Below are positions 24,846 through 33,584 of a stretch of DNA of 64,000 bases, one piece after another. The stretch is from contig JANYDK010000014.1 in NCBI GenBank assembly GCA_025363655.1, forward strand, positions 43,042-107,041, read 5' to 3'. The notes beneath the pieces are model-generated. The model had not been told where the DNA came from and did no database searches. It saw nothing but the letters and a program-made list of their open reading frames with translations. Source of the DNA: Deltaproteobacteria bacterium. Its GTDB lineage: Bacteria; Myxococcota_A; Polyangia; Polyangiales; JADJMO01. The position numbers and the translations under genes were made by a program. Numbering within the stretch: the stretch's first letter is position 1; every line of letters starts with the position of its first letter.

Positions 24846-25637
24846 ATGATGGGCGCGTTCGAGATCTGCGGGTCGTGTCGTCGACATGTGAAGGCGTCCG
24901 AGGCCGCTTGTCCTTTCTGTGGCGGCACCGCGCCTCGCCGGGCGAGCGGCCTTCCCCTCGGAGCGATGCGGCTCGGGCGCGCCGCTTTGGCTTCGGTGGT
25001 GTCCCTGGTCGCTTGCTCGAGCACGAGCGGTGACGTGGTCGATGTCGGGACCGCCGATGCGGCGGACGCCACGACGCAGAAAGACAGCTCAGTCGACGAC
25101 GCGAGCGATGCCGTCGATGGGACGGACACACTCGATGTGATCGCGCCTGATACGACCGACACCACCGACACAGCCGACGCCCATTCGCCGCTCGACGAGG
25201 TCGGCCCTGCCGATGCCAATTGGACGCCCGATTCAGGTGCGAAATGCCCCGTCACCGATTACATGCACTTCGTCTGCGGCGGCCAAGAGTGCTTCGCGTA
25301 CGTCCCCGGACCGGAAACTGAAGGCTATTGGCAGTTCTGGGACCGCCTCGACTATTCGAAGCACACTCTCGTCACCAACCTCTGTCTGCCGTGCTTGACG
25401 TGTGACTGCCTTTTCATGGGCACCACGTGCACTCCGTCACCGACCGGCGGCGTCGACCGGCTCTACTCGCATTCGTGCTACGGCGCGCCAGCCGCACGGC
25501 CTCATCGCGCCTCGAGCGCCGTCGAAACCGACCGATTTCCGCCGACGCGCGCCGCTGAGCTCTTGGCTGCGTTCCTCCGCGCGCGCCACGGAGAATGCGG
25601 GGGATCAACTCCCCACGGTGGCGTCTCCTCGGTGTGA
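24846..25637 (+). CDS. Protein with an N-terminal zinc ribbon ahead of a lipobox-like hydrophobic segment
   Basis: A 263-residue protein of unusual order. Residues 8-25 form a zinc ribbon (CGSCRRHVKASEAACPFCG). A basic stretch follows, then a hydrophobic segment ending in LVAC (about 42-57), like a lipoprotein signal placed some 30 residues too late. Next come a 70-residue Asp/Thr/Ala linker and a Cys-rich domain with CGGQEC and CLPCLTCDC. If LVAC is cut by signal peptidase II, the ribbon would be lost or left in the cytoplasm. The last ~55 residues are Arg-rich and unlike the rest, so a late frameshift is possible. Function unknown. Confidence 0.7.
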   Translation: MMGAFEICGSCRRHVKASEAACPFCGGTAPRRASGLPLGAMRLGRAALASVVSLVACSSTSGDVVDVGTADAADATTQKDSSVDDASDAVDGTDTLDVIAPDTTDTTDTADAHSPLDEVGPADANWTPDSGAKCPVTDYMHFVCGGQECFAYVPGPETEGYWQFWDRLDYSKHTLVTNLCLPCLTCDCLFMGTTCTPSPTGGVDRLYSHSCYGAPAARPHRASSAVETDRFPPTRAAELLAAFLRARHGECGGSTPHGGVSSV

Positions 25638-25714
25638 CGTCGATGTGATCGAGCAACAAAACAGGCCGAATCACGTCCGATCGCCGGGGCATGTACCGTG
25701 CTGAAGCGGAGGGC

Positions 25715-26914
25715 ATGAAGCGCTCGTCTCGGTGGCTCGGTCCCCTTCTCGCTGTGGTCGCAGTGGCTTCGATCGCGTGCTCGTCGAGCGGCGGTGATGG
25801 CGGCGCCTCGCCTGGCGACGACGCGCTCGATCCGAACGCCGACACGGGCGCGAGCTCCGATGCAGGTAGTGACGGCGCAGCGCCGCCGGTCGATGCGATC
25901 GATCCGAAGGGCGACGGCGCGGTCAGCGACGCGACGACCGATGGAACGCCGAAGGCCGACACGAGCCCGGGAACCGATGGCGCGCCGGGCACCGATGCCG
26001 CCGTCGGGCCGACGCCGAAGGAAAAAGTCCTCGCCTTCCTCGCAAAGAACTCCGGCAAGGCCACGCTCGCGGGCATCCACAATCGGCACAACGCGACGCC
26101 GAGCGAGTTCACCGGGCAGATGCACGACCTCACCGGGAAGTACCCGGCGTTCTGGAGCGCCGACTTCCTCTTCGAGTCGGATGACATCGCCAATCGCGGC
26201 AAGATGATCGAGCAAGCCAAGACCGAGTGGAGTCACGGCGCGGTGGTACAGCTGATGTTCCACGCCTGCCCGCCCGACGTCGCCGAGCCCTGCGGTTGGG
26301 ATCCGGGGCTCCTCCATCATCCACTCGACGACGCGCAGTGGAGCGATTTGATCACCGACGGCGGCAAGCTCAACAAGGCTTGGAAATCGCGCCTCGACGA
26401 GATCGCGCCGTTCCTCCAGCAGTTGAAAGACGCCGGCGTCGCGCCGCTCTTCCGGCCGCATCACGAGATGAACCAAGGCGCGTTCTGGTGGGGCGGTCGC
26501 ACCGGCGCCAAGGGCACGTCGCGGCTCTTTCAAATCACGCACGACTACTTGGTGAAGACCAAGGGTCTCGACAACATCATCTGGGTCTGGGACGTCCAAG
26601 ACCTGAGCTGGGACTTCTCCTCGTACGATCCGGGCGAGGCTTACTACGACCTCGCGGCGCTCGACGTCTACGACGATGGAAGCGGCTATTCGACGGCAAA
26701 ATACGACGCGATGAAGAAGGCGTCGCCGCATCGCCCGCTCGCGATCGGCGAGTGTCAGAAGCTCCCGACCGCCGCGGCGCTGACCTCGCAACCGCTCTGG
26801 TCGTTCTTCATGGGATGGTCGGAGTTGGTCGCGGACAACAACAGCGCCGCCGACATCAAGTCGCTCTACTCCGCGAGCAACGTGCTCACGCTCGACGAGA
26901 TGCCCGGCTGGTGA
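25715..26914 (+). CDS. GH26 beta-mannanase-like lipoprotein
   Basis: A 399-residue lipoprotein (lipobox ASIAC near residue 22) with a ~75-residue Asp/Gly/Thr linker and a GH26 catalytic domain (about 110-399), usually endo-1,4-beta-mannanase. The start of the barrel is ATLAGIHNRHNATPSEFTGQ. The acid/base lies in PLFRPHHEMNQGAFWWGG (Glu near 251), and LDNIIWVWDVQ is the conserved strand. The nucleophile is in AIGECQKLP (near 345). Start at 25715 is chosen for the signal peptide MKRSSRWLGPLLAVVAVAS. Lies in the polysaccharide-degrading island with CE2, whose deacetylation would expose acetylated mannan to it. Confidence 0.92.
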   Translation: MKRSSRWLGPLLAVVAVASIACSSSGGDGGASPGDDALDPNADTGASSDAGSDGAAPPVDAIDPKGDGAVSDATTDGTPKADTSPGTDGAPGTDAAVGPTPKEKVLAFLAKNSGKATLAGIHNRHNATPSEFTGQMHDLTGKYPAFWSADFLFESDDIANRGKMIEQAKTEWSHGAVVQLMFHACPPDVAEPCGWDPGLLHHPLDDAQWSDLITDGGKLNKAWKSRLDEIAPFLQQLKDAGVAPLFRPHHEMNQGAFWWGGRTGAKGTSRLFQITHDYLVKTKGLDNIIWVWDVQDLSWDFSSYDPGEAYYDLAALDVYDDGSGYSTAKYDAMKKASPHRPLAIGECQKLPTAAALTSQPLWSFFMGWSELVADNNSAADIKSLYSASNVLTLDEMPGW

Positions 26915-27054
26915 ACGTTGGTGAAGATGCGCAAGGGGGGCGGCAGGCCCCGGCCGCCGGGAAGCACATCCCCCGAACGGCGTCGTCGTAGGGACGAAAT
27001 CACCTACATTTCAGGCACGGCGCGCAGCTTCGGCGGCTGGTACGCTCGGTGCTG

Positions 27055-28374
27055 ATGCATCGCTTCATGATCGCTTCGCATCGCTCCAGCCCTCGGACTC
27101 GACTCTTCACATCACTCGTCGCGCTCGCGCTCCCGTTTGCTGCTGCATGCGGTTCGAGCAGCGACGACGGCACTGGGGGCGACTCGGGGGACGACACTTT
27201 GCTTCCGGGCACGGACACCGGCAGCGGCGGCACCGACACGAACACGCCGGGCACCGACACCGCGGGCGGCAGCGACACCGGCACGCCCGGCAGCGACACC
27301 GGCACACCCGGCACCGACACCGGCACGCCCGGCACCGACACGGGCACGCCCGGCACCGACACGGGCGGCGTCGTCACCGGTGGCGTGCGCTATCTCGGCC
27401 GCGTCGATCTCACCGACCCGAAGAATCCGAAGCTCGCCTGGTCGGGGAGCGGCGTCGTCGCGATCGTCACCGGCGCCAAAATTTCGGTCAAGCTGACGAG
27501 CACCAGCAGCGCCGTCTTCTGGAAGGCGGTCATCGACGGCGCGCCGCAGAAGAGCTTCTCGGTCGCCTCGGGCGCGACGCAGACGGTGGTGCTCGGAGAC
27601 GCGCTCGGCGCCGGCGATCACCGCGTCGAGCTCTATCGCGAGACCGAAGGACAGTACGCGTACAGCGTCTTCGGCGGCTTCGTCGACGGCACGGTCAAGG
27701 GCGCACCCGCGGCCGGACGCTTGATCGAAGTGATCGGCGACTCGATCACCGCCGGCTACGGCAACCTCGGCGTCGAGATTCATCCACCGTGGGACAACGC
27801 CTGCAGCTTCACGCTCGACACCGAATCGGCCTACGGCTCGTACGCTTCGCAGCTCGGACGCACGCTCGGCGCCGAGGTGAGCATCGTCGCCCGCTCGGGG
27901 TGGGGCATGGTCCGCGACCTCGGCGGCTCGTCGACCGGCGTGCTCTCGGCGATTTACGATCGCGCGGCCGGCCCCGATGTCGCGACCAAGTGGGACTTCA
28001 AGATCAAGCCCGACGCGGTGGTCATCAACCTCGGCACCAACGACGCAGGTGCGGGCGGTGGCAGCGATCCCGGCACCGCGTACGAGACCGCCTACGTCTC
28101 GTTCGCGAAGACGATTCGCAGCCATTATCCCGATGCGTGGTTCTTCTTCACGTTCGGCACGATGACCGGCGATCCGATGCTGACGACGATGCGCAACCAC
28201 GTCGACAAGGTCGTCGCCAACCTCACCGCGGCGGGCGACAAGAAGGTGGTGGCGATTCGCCTGGACGTGCAAGACGCGACGTCGACCGGCTGCGACTACC
28301 ACCCCAACGTCGCCGAAGACAACCACATGGCCGCGCAGTTGGCGCCGACGATGAAGACGAAACTCGGTTGGTGA
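27055..28374 (+). CDS. CE2-type carbohydrate acetyl esterase, SGNH hydrolase lipoprotein
   Basis: A 439-residue lipoprotein (lipobox AAAC near residue 32). After a linker of repeated Asp-Thr-Gly-Thr-Pro-Gly units comes a small beta-sandwich (about 110-210), then an SGNH hydrolase domain. This is the CE2 architecture that deacetylates xylan or mannan. The nucleophile motif is EVIGDSITAGYGN (Ser near 228), the Asn block is VINLGTNDAG, and the catalytic His is in GCDYHPNVAED. It follows the GH26 gene in the same direction and probably cooperates with it. ATG at 27067 is a possible alternative start; a GTG at 27049 is less likely. Confidence 0.9.
   Translation: MHRFMIASHRSSPRTRLFTSLVALALPFAAACGSSSDDGTGGDSGDDTLLPGTDTGSGGTDTNTPGTDTAGGSDTGTPGSDTGTPGTDTGTPGTDTGTPGTDTGGVVTGGVRYLGRVDLTDPKNPKLAWSGSGVVAIVTGAKISVKLTSTSSAVFWKAVIDGAPQKSFSVASGATQTVVLGDALGAGDHRVELYRETEGQYAYSVFGGFVDGTVKGAPAAGRLIEVIGDSITAGYGNLGVEIHPPWDNACSFTLDTESAYGSYASQLGRTLGAEVSIVARSGWGMVRDLGGSSTGVLSAIYDRAAGPDVATKWDFKIKPDAVVINLGTNDAGAGGGSDPGTAYETAYVSFAKTIRSHYPDAWFFFTFGTMTGDPMLTTMRNHVDKVVANLTAAGDKKVVAIRLDVQDATSTGCDYHPNVAEDNHMAAQLAPTMKTKLGW
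27226..27366 (+). repeat. Low-complexity tandem repeats encoding the Thr-Pro-Gly-Thr-Asp linker
   Basis: Imperfect 18-bp units of the type GGCACGCCCGGCACCGAC repeat through the linker of the CE2 gene. Exact copies of 18 bp are adjacent around 27310-27360. Linker length is therefore likely to vary by slippage or recombination. Confidence 0.85.
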
Positions 28375-28378
28375 GCCA

Positions 28379-29428
28379 CTAAAACGAGCCGATCACGCCG
28401 CCGCCGAGCAGCGACGCGCCGCCGACGTAGAGCTGCATGCTGCCCGAGCTCGACTTCGGCGGGCTCGTCGCATTCGAAGAGCTCGGCAAGAGGAGCCACA
28501 CCGTCGCGGTGGTGAGCGCGACGCCGCTGACCACGAGGAGCACGTTGCCGACGGTGGCGTAGGTGTGTCCGTGATCGGCGACCGCGCGCTTCGAGGGAGG
28601 ACAGTCGGCGTGCCCGTTGCCGCACGCACCCTCGAGCTCGGCGAGGGCCGACGCGCGATACGCGTACATCGTTCCGGCGCCGGCGAGCGCAGCCACGCCG
28701 ACGGCGCCCACCACCCACGGCCAGACGCGCGGCGCAGACGTGTTGTTCGAATCGCGATCGCGATCGACGAGCACCGTCGTGGGAGGAGGCGGAGGCGTGG
28801 TCTTGGCGAGTGGAAGGACGACGTCGACGGACTTGCTCTCGCTGCCGACGATGGTGATCGCGGCGTCGAAGGGGACGCGGCCTTGCGCCTCGACGTGCAC
28901 CGCGTGGTTGCCGATATCGAGCGGAATCGCGCTTATTTTCTCGATGGAAACTGCTTCGCCATCGAGCACCACCTTCACGCCGGAGGCGCCGACGAGATCG
29001 CCAGGAAGATGGAGCGCCACCATCGGAACTTTACCGACGAGATCCGCGAGGTGCTCTTTCGCCTTGGTGCCGATGAGCGCCGCGGCCGGCGTCTGGTCGA
29101 GATCGGCGCCGACCTCGGCGCGCTGGAACTCGACGTAGGCCGAACCGAGCTTGCCGGTGTTCTGCAGGCAGAGCCCGAGGTGGAAGTGCACCGCCGGCGT
29201 CTGCTTCACGGCGGCGATTTGCCGAAATTTCGCGAGCGCGCCGGTCCAGTCGTGGGCTTCTTCCAGCTTCACGCCTTGCGCGAAGAGCTCTCGCGCGAGG
29301 GCCAGCTCGGCGCTGGTCGGCTCGGCGGCCGAGACCGGCACCGTCCAGCATGCGAACGGCGGCGCGGCGAACACGAGCGCGAGAGCGAGCGCCAGTGAGC
29401 GCGAACGTCCGCGCTCAGAAGTCGACAT
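28379..29428 (-). CDS. Exported TPR/PEGA-like protein with C-terminal membrane helices
   Basis: A 349-residue protein with a signal peptide (LALALALVFAAPPFACWTVP). A TPR-like pair follows (ARELFAQGVKLEEAHDWTGA; HFHLGLCLQNTGKLGSAYVE), then a PEGA-like beta domain (about 130-210). A linker with five prolines and RDRDSNN precedes two hydrophobic segments (WPWVVGAVGVAALAGAGTMY; VGNVLLVVSGVALTTATVWL). This layout is common in Myxococcota near Ser/Thr kinases. Its start overlaps the end of the kinase gene by 14 bases, so it is made together with that kinase and may be its partner or substrate. Confidence 0.85.
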   Translation of the reverse strand: MSTSERGRSRSLALALALVFAAPPFACWTVPVSAAEPTSAELALARELFAQGVKLEEAHDWTGALAKFRQIAAVKQTPAVHFHLGLCLQNTGKLGSAYVEFQRAEVGADLDQTPAAALIGTKAKEHLADLVGKVPMVALHLPGDLVGASGVKVVLDGEAVSIEKISAIPLDIGNHAVHVEAQGRVPFDAAITIVGSESKSVDVVLPLAKTTPPPPPTTVLVDRDRDSNNTSAPRVWPWVVGAVGVAALAGAGTMYAYRASALAELEGACGNGHADCPPSKRAVADHGHTYATVGNVLLVVSGVALTTATVWLLLPSSSNATSPPKSSSGSMQLYVGGASLLGGGVIGSF

Positions 29429-31037
29429 TCTTCACTCCCTCGTGCGCCGGCGGTTCGCCCGGTTTCGGCTTCTTCACGCCCGGCAAGGGTTTGCCGATGA
29501 GCGGTTTGATCGACAATTTTGGCGGTTTCGCCGACGACGAGGCCGCGCTCGCGCTGACGATCGGCGGGTCGATCGACTCGCCCTGAGGCTTGCTCGAAGG
29601 CGTCGCGCTGCTCGTGGTCGCGGCGACGTTGGCGCTGTTTCCCCCCATCGCAGCCGGCGCCGTGGTCGAAGGCGTGGACCCCGATGGGCTCTTCGTCATC
29701 GCGCGCGCCGCGAAGAAGACGGAAGCTCCAGCTACCGCGGCGAGCGACACCCAGGCGACGATCGGGAGACGCCGACGCGCGAGCGCGGGCCTCGGTCCGG
29801 TCGTCGATGCAGCGGCACGATCCTCGGGAAAAGCAGAGGGTTCAGCGCCGCCGAGGGTGACCGTGGCGCTGGCGAACGTCGCATCGACCGCGGCCTGCAT
29901 CGAGCCCGACGCCGACGTCGGCAGCGCGGCGGCGAGCGGCCCCGACGGCCGATGATTGCGCGGATCGAACGGCGCGACGAGGGTCGGATCGGTGATGCTC
30001 CCGATCTTCGCCGTCGCCGCCGGATGGGCCGTCCGGACCGAGCCCTCGGTGCGCCTCGGGATGCGGAGCGTGGGGCGGAGATCGATCGTCTCGAGCTCGT
30101 GCGTGCTCAACAACTCTTCGATCGCGTCGGCGAGCGCGAGCGCGCTGAGAAAGCGCTGATCACGCTCTTTTTCCAGGCACTTGTGCACGAGCGCAGAGAC
30201 CGCCGGCGACATCCCTGGCACCCGCGTCGTCAGCGGCAGCTCGGCCGTGTTGTTGATGGCCATCATGATGCCGTGGAAGTTGTTGGCGCGGAACGGCTGC
30301 TCGCCGGAGAGCGCCTTGTAGAGCACCACCCCGAGCGACCAGACGTCCGCGCGGCCGTCGAGATCGACCTCGCCCCAGGTCTGCTCGGGGCTCATGTACG
30401 CCGGCGAGCCGAGCACGGTGCCCTCGGTGGTCTCACTGCTGTCGATCTTGTCGAGGAGCTTGGAGACGCCAAAATCAAGCACCTTGGGCATGATTCCGGC
30501 GCCGAGCTCGCGCCACCAAGGCCCGCCGCCGGAGACGTCGACCTCGGCGCCGTCGGCCGTCTCGCGGTGGAGGAAGAGGTTCGCCGGCTTGAGGTCGCGA
30601 TGGATGATGCCACCCTGGTGCGCGACGTGGAGCCCGCGCGCGACGATCTCGACGATGCGTAGCGCGGTCGCCGGAGGGAGCTTGCCGACCTGTTCGATGA
30701 CCGCATCGAGCGGCGCGCCCTCGAGCAGCTCCATCACCAAATAGGGCGTGCCGACATGCGGATCGAGCGGCTCACCGGCGAGCTGCTCGACGCGACCGAG
30801 ATCGTAGACCTCGATGATCGTCCGGTGACGCAAGCGGCCCGCCGCCTTCGCTTCGCGGAAGAAGCGCTGCAGACGGCTCGCGTTGGCGGTGGCCCCGGCG
30901 CGCATGAGCTTGATGGCGAAGCGACGATCGATCGCCTCGTTGCGCGCGCTCCAGACGACGCCCATCGCCCCCGCGCCGAGCTGCTCGATGAGGCGGTAGC
31001 GCCGGCCGATGACGTCGCCGGGCACGAAGTCGGTCAC
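29415..31037 (-). CDS. Transmembrane Ser/Thr protein kinase (PknB-like)
   Basis: A 540-residue kinase. The domain covers about 12-285, with glycine loop LGAGAMGVVWSARN, catalytic HRDLKPAN (near 146), KVLDFGVSK, and the activation segment ending SPAYMSPEQ. A Ser/Ala-rich juxtamembrane region leads to one membrane helix (LPIVAWVSLAAVAGASVFFA, about 425-445) and a Lys/Pro-rich outer tail ending GVKNVDF. It should phosphorylate Ser/Thr on partners. The FHA-domain activator transcribed divergently 63 bases away is the obvious candidate, since FHA domains bind phosphothreonine. The GTG at 31037 is favoured because TACGAT ends exactly six bases upstream; GTG at 31040 is equally in frame. Confidence 0.92.
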   Translation of the reverse strand: MTDFVPGDVIGRRYRLIEQLGAGAMGVVWSARNEAIDRRFAIKLMRAGATANASRLQRFFREAKAAGRLRHRTIIEVYDLGRVEQLAGEPLDPHVGTPYLVMELLEGAPLDAVIEQVGKLPPATALRIVEIVARGLHVAHQGGIIHRDLKPANLFLHRETADGAEVDVSGGGPWWRELGAGIMPKVLDFGVSKLLDKIDSSETTEGTVLGSPAYMSPEQTWGEVDLDGRADVWSLGVVLYKALSGEQPFRANNFHGIMMAINNTAELPLTTRVPGMSPAVSALVHKCLEKERDQRFLSALALADAIEELLSTHELETIDLRPTLRIPRRTEGSVRTAHPAATAKIGSITDPTLVAPFDPRNHRPSGPLAAALPTSASGSMQAAVDATFASATVTLGGAEPSAFPEDRAAASTTGPRPALARRRLPIVAWVSLAAVAGASVFFAARAMTKSPSGSTPSTTAPAAMGGNSANVAATTSSATPSSKPQGESIDPPIVSASAASSSAKPPKLSIKPLIGKPLPGVKKPKPGEPPAHEGVKNVDF

Positions 31038-31043
31038 CACCCC

Positions 31044-31049
31044 ATCGTA
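31044..31049 (-). promoter_or_regulatory. Putative -10 element (TACGAT) for the kinase gene
   Basis: On the minus strand TACGAT ends six bases before the GTG at 31037, in the 63-base gap between the divergent kinase and activator genes. Confidence 0.45.
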
Positions 31050-31100
31050 GCGCAATTCGTTGCTCCGACCGCTCCCGGCTGGTGTACTCGGGGACGGGAC

Positions 31101-32504
<1,404 letters not shown>

Positions 32505-32511
32505 TCCCCGG

Positions 32512-33405
32512 ATGGGCGCACGCCGGACGCCTCTCCGCTCGCATCTCGCCAGCTCGCTCATGGTCGGCGCTCTCGCCGTGAGCCTCACGCTTCTCGGCTC
32601 TTGTGGGTTCCCCGCGTTCGATTTCCGCGAGACCGAGAACCCCGTCGATGGCGGCGCCGACGCCAAGCCGAGCTGCCCATCTGTCGGGAGTGATGGCGGC
32701 ATCGGCAACGCATGCACGAGCCTTCCTCGCTTCACCGGCACCCAGCGCATCGATGGCGTCGGCGACGAGCTCTGCGCCCTCGCCCTCGATGCCTGGGACA
32801 AGCGGACGACGCCGTTCCAAATTCCCACGCCTCCCACCGCCGACGTCGATCCGCGCGCCGAGCTGCGGGTCGGTTGGTCGAGCGTCGGTTTGCACCTCCA
32901 CGTGCACGTCGTCGACCCGACGGGCGTCATCGTCTCGCCCCCCGAGGCCTCGGTCGCCGAGAGCGATTCGGTCGAGATTTACGCCTCGGGCTTCGTTCCC
33001 ACCGGCGGCGACTACGATGACGTCAGCGACCTCGGCGCGATTCACGTCATCGTCACCCCACCCGGCGCGGGCCTCGGCGCGCGCGCCAACATCTTCGATT
33101 CTCGCTACGACCACGCGGCGGTGGCGATGAGCCCGAGCCTCTACGCGGTGCGCATCGTCAGCGACGGCTACGAGGTCGAGATGCAGCTCCCGTGGACGCT
33201 GATCAGCCGCACCGCGCCGCCGAGCTCGGGCGCCGGCATCGGCTTCGACGTCGCGCTCAACAAAGATCGGGCGAGCGATCACAAGCGCATCCTCCAGACG
33301 TTCCTCGGCTACCGCACCGATCCCGTCACGCCGTCCTCGTGCACCATCAGCAAGCCCGAACCCTGGTGCGACGATCGAACCTGGTGCGTGCCCAAGTTGG
33401 AGTGA
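32512..33405 (+). CDS. Lipoprotein with a CBM9/DOMON-like carbohydrate-binding domain
   Basis: A 297-residue lipoprotein (lipobox LLGSC near residue 29). The mature part matches the CBM9 style seen on xylanases: WDKRTTPFQI, ELRVGWSSVGLHLHVHVVDP, a 'SDSVEIYASG' strand with the acidic residues that bind reducing sugar ends, YEVEMQLPWTLI and FDVALNKDR. No catalytic residues are seen, so it would bind sugar ends at the surface. It follows the sigma-54 activator by seven bases, and its ATG at 32512 is supported by CATAAT six bases upstream; ATG at 32497 is an in-frame alternative overlapping the activator gene. Confidence 0.8.
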   Translation: MGARRTPLRSHLASSLMVGALAVSLTLLGSCGFPAFDFRETENPVDGGADAKPSCPSVGSDGGIGNACTSLPRFTGTQRIDGVGDELCALALDAWDKRTTPFQIPTPPTADVDPRAELRVGWSSVGLHLHVHVVDPTGVIVSPPEASVAESDSVEIYASGFVPTGGDYDDVSDLGAIHVIVTPPGAGLGARANIFDSRYDHAAVAMSPSLYAVRIVSDGYEVEMQLPWTLISRTAPPSSGAGIGFDVALNKDRASDHKRILQTFLGYRTDPVTPSSCTISKPEPWCDDRTWCVPKLE

Positions 33406-33525
33406 AGTCGGAGTGAACGAGACCGGGGGCCACGTGCTCGGCCATCGGGGGGGCATTGCCCCCGTCGTCCACCCTCCGTTCGAGGCCGAGGCACATCTGT
33501 TCGAGAAAATAGGGACATTCGACGA

Positions 33526-33541
33526 AGGCACGTCAACTGCA
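33526..33541 (+). promoter_or_regulatory. Sigma-54-type (-24/-12) promoter candidate before the GH9 gene
   Basis: AGGCACG-TCAA-CTGCA resembles the consensus TGGCACG-N4-TTGCA with one mismatch in each half, and has the required GG-N10-GC spacing. The predicted start of transcription is near 33552, about 33 bases before the GH9 ATG. The FHA sigma-54 activator gene is 1 kb upstream. Confidence 0.4.
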
Positions 33542-33584
33542 CTCGGCGAGGCAACCTCACTCCCTCCGAACAGGAATCCTCGCC

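Noticed and set aside
25687..25702. GG-N10-GC sigma-54-like site before the GH26 gene
   Set aside because: The predicted transcription start would be about two bases before the ATG, and the match is weaker than the GH9 site; chance cannot be excluded.
27038..27053. TGGTACG-N4-GTGCT, a sigma-54-like site before the CE2 gene
   Set aside because: It lies on top of the start codons, and TACGCT within it fits the leaderless -10 pattern equally well; left unassigned.
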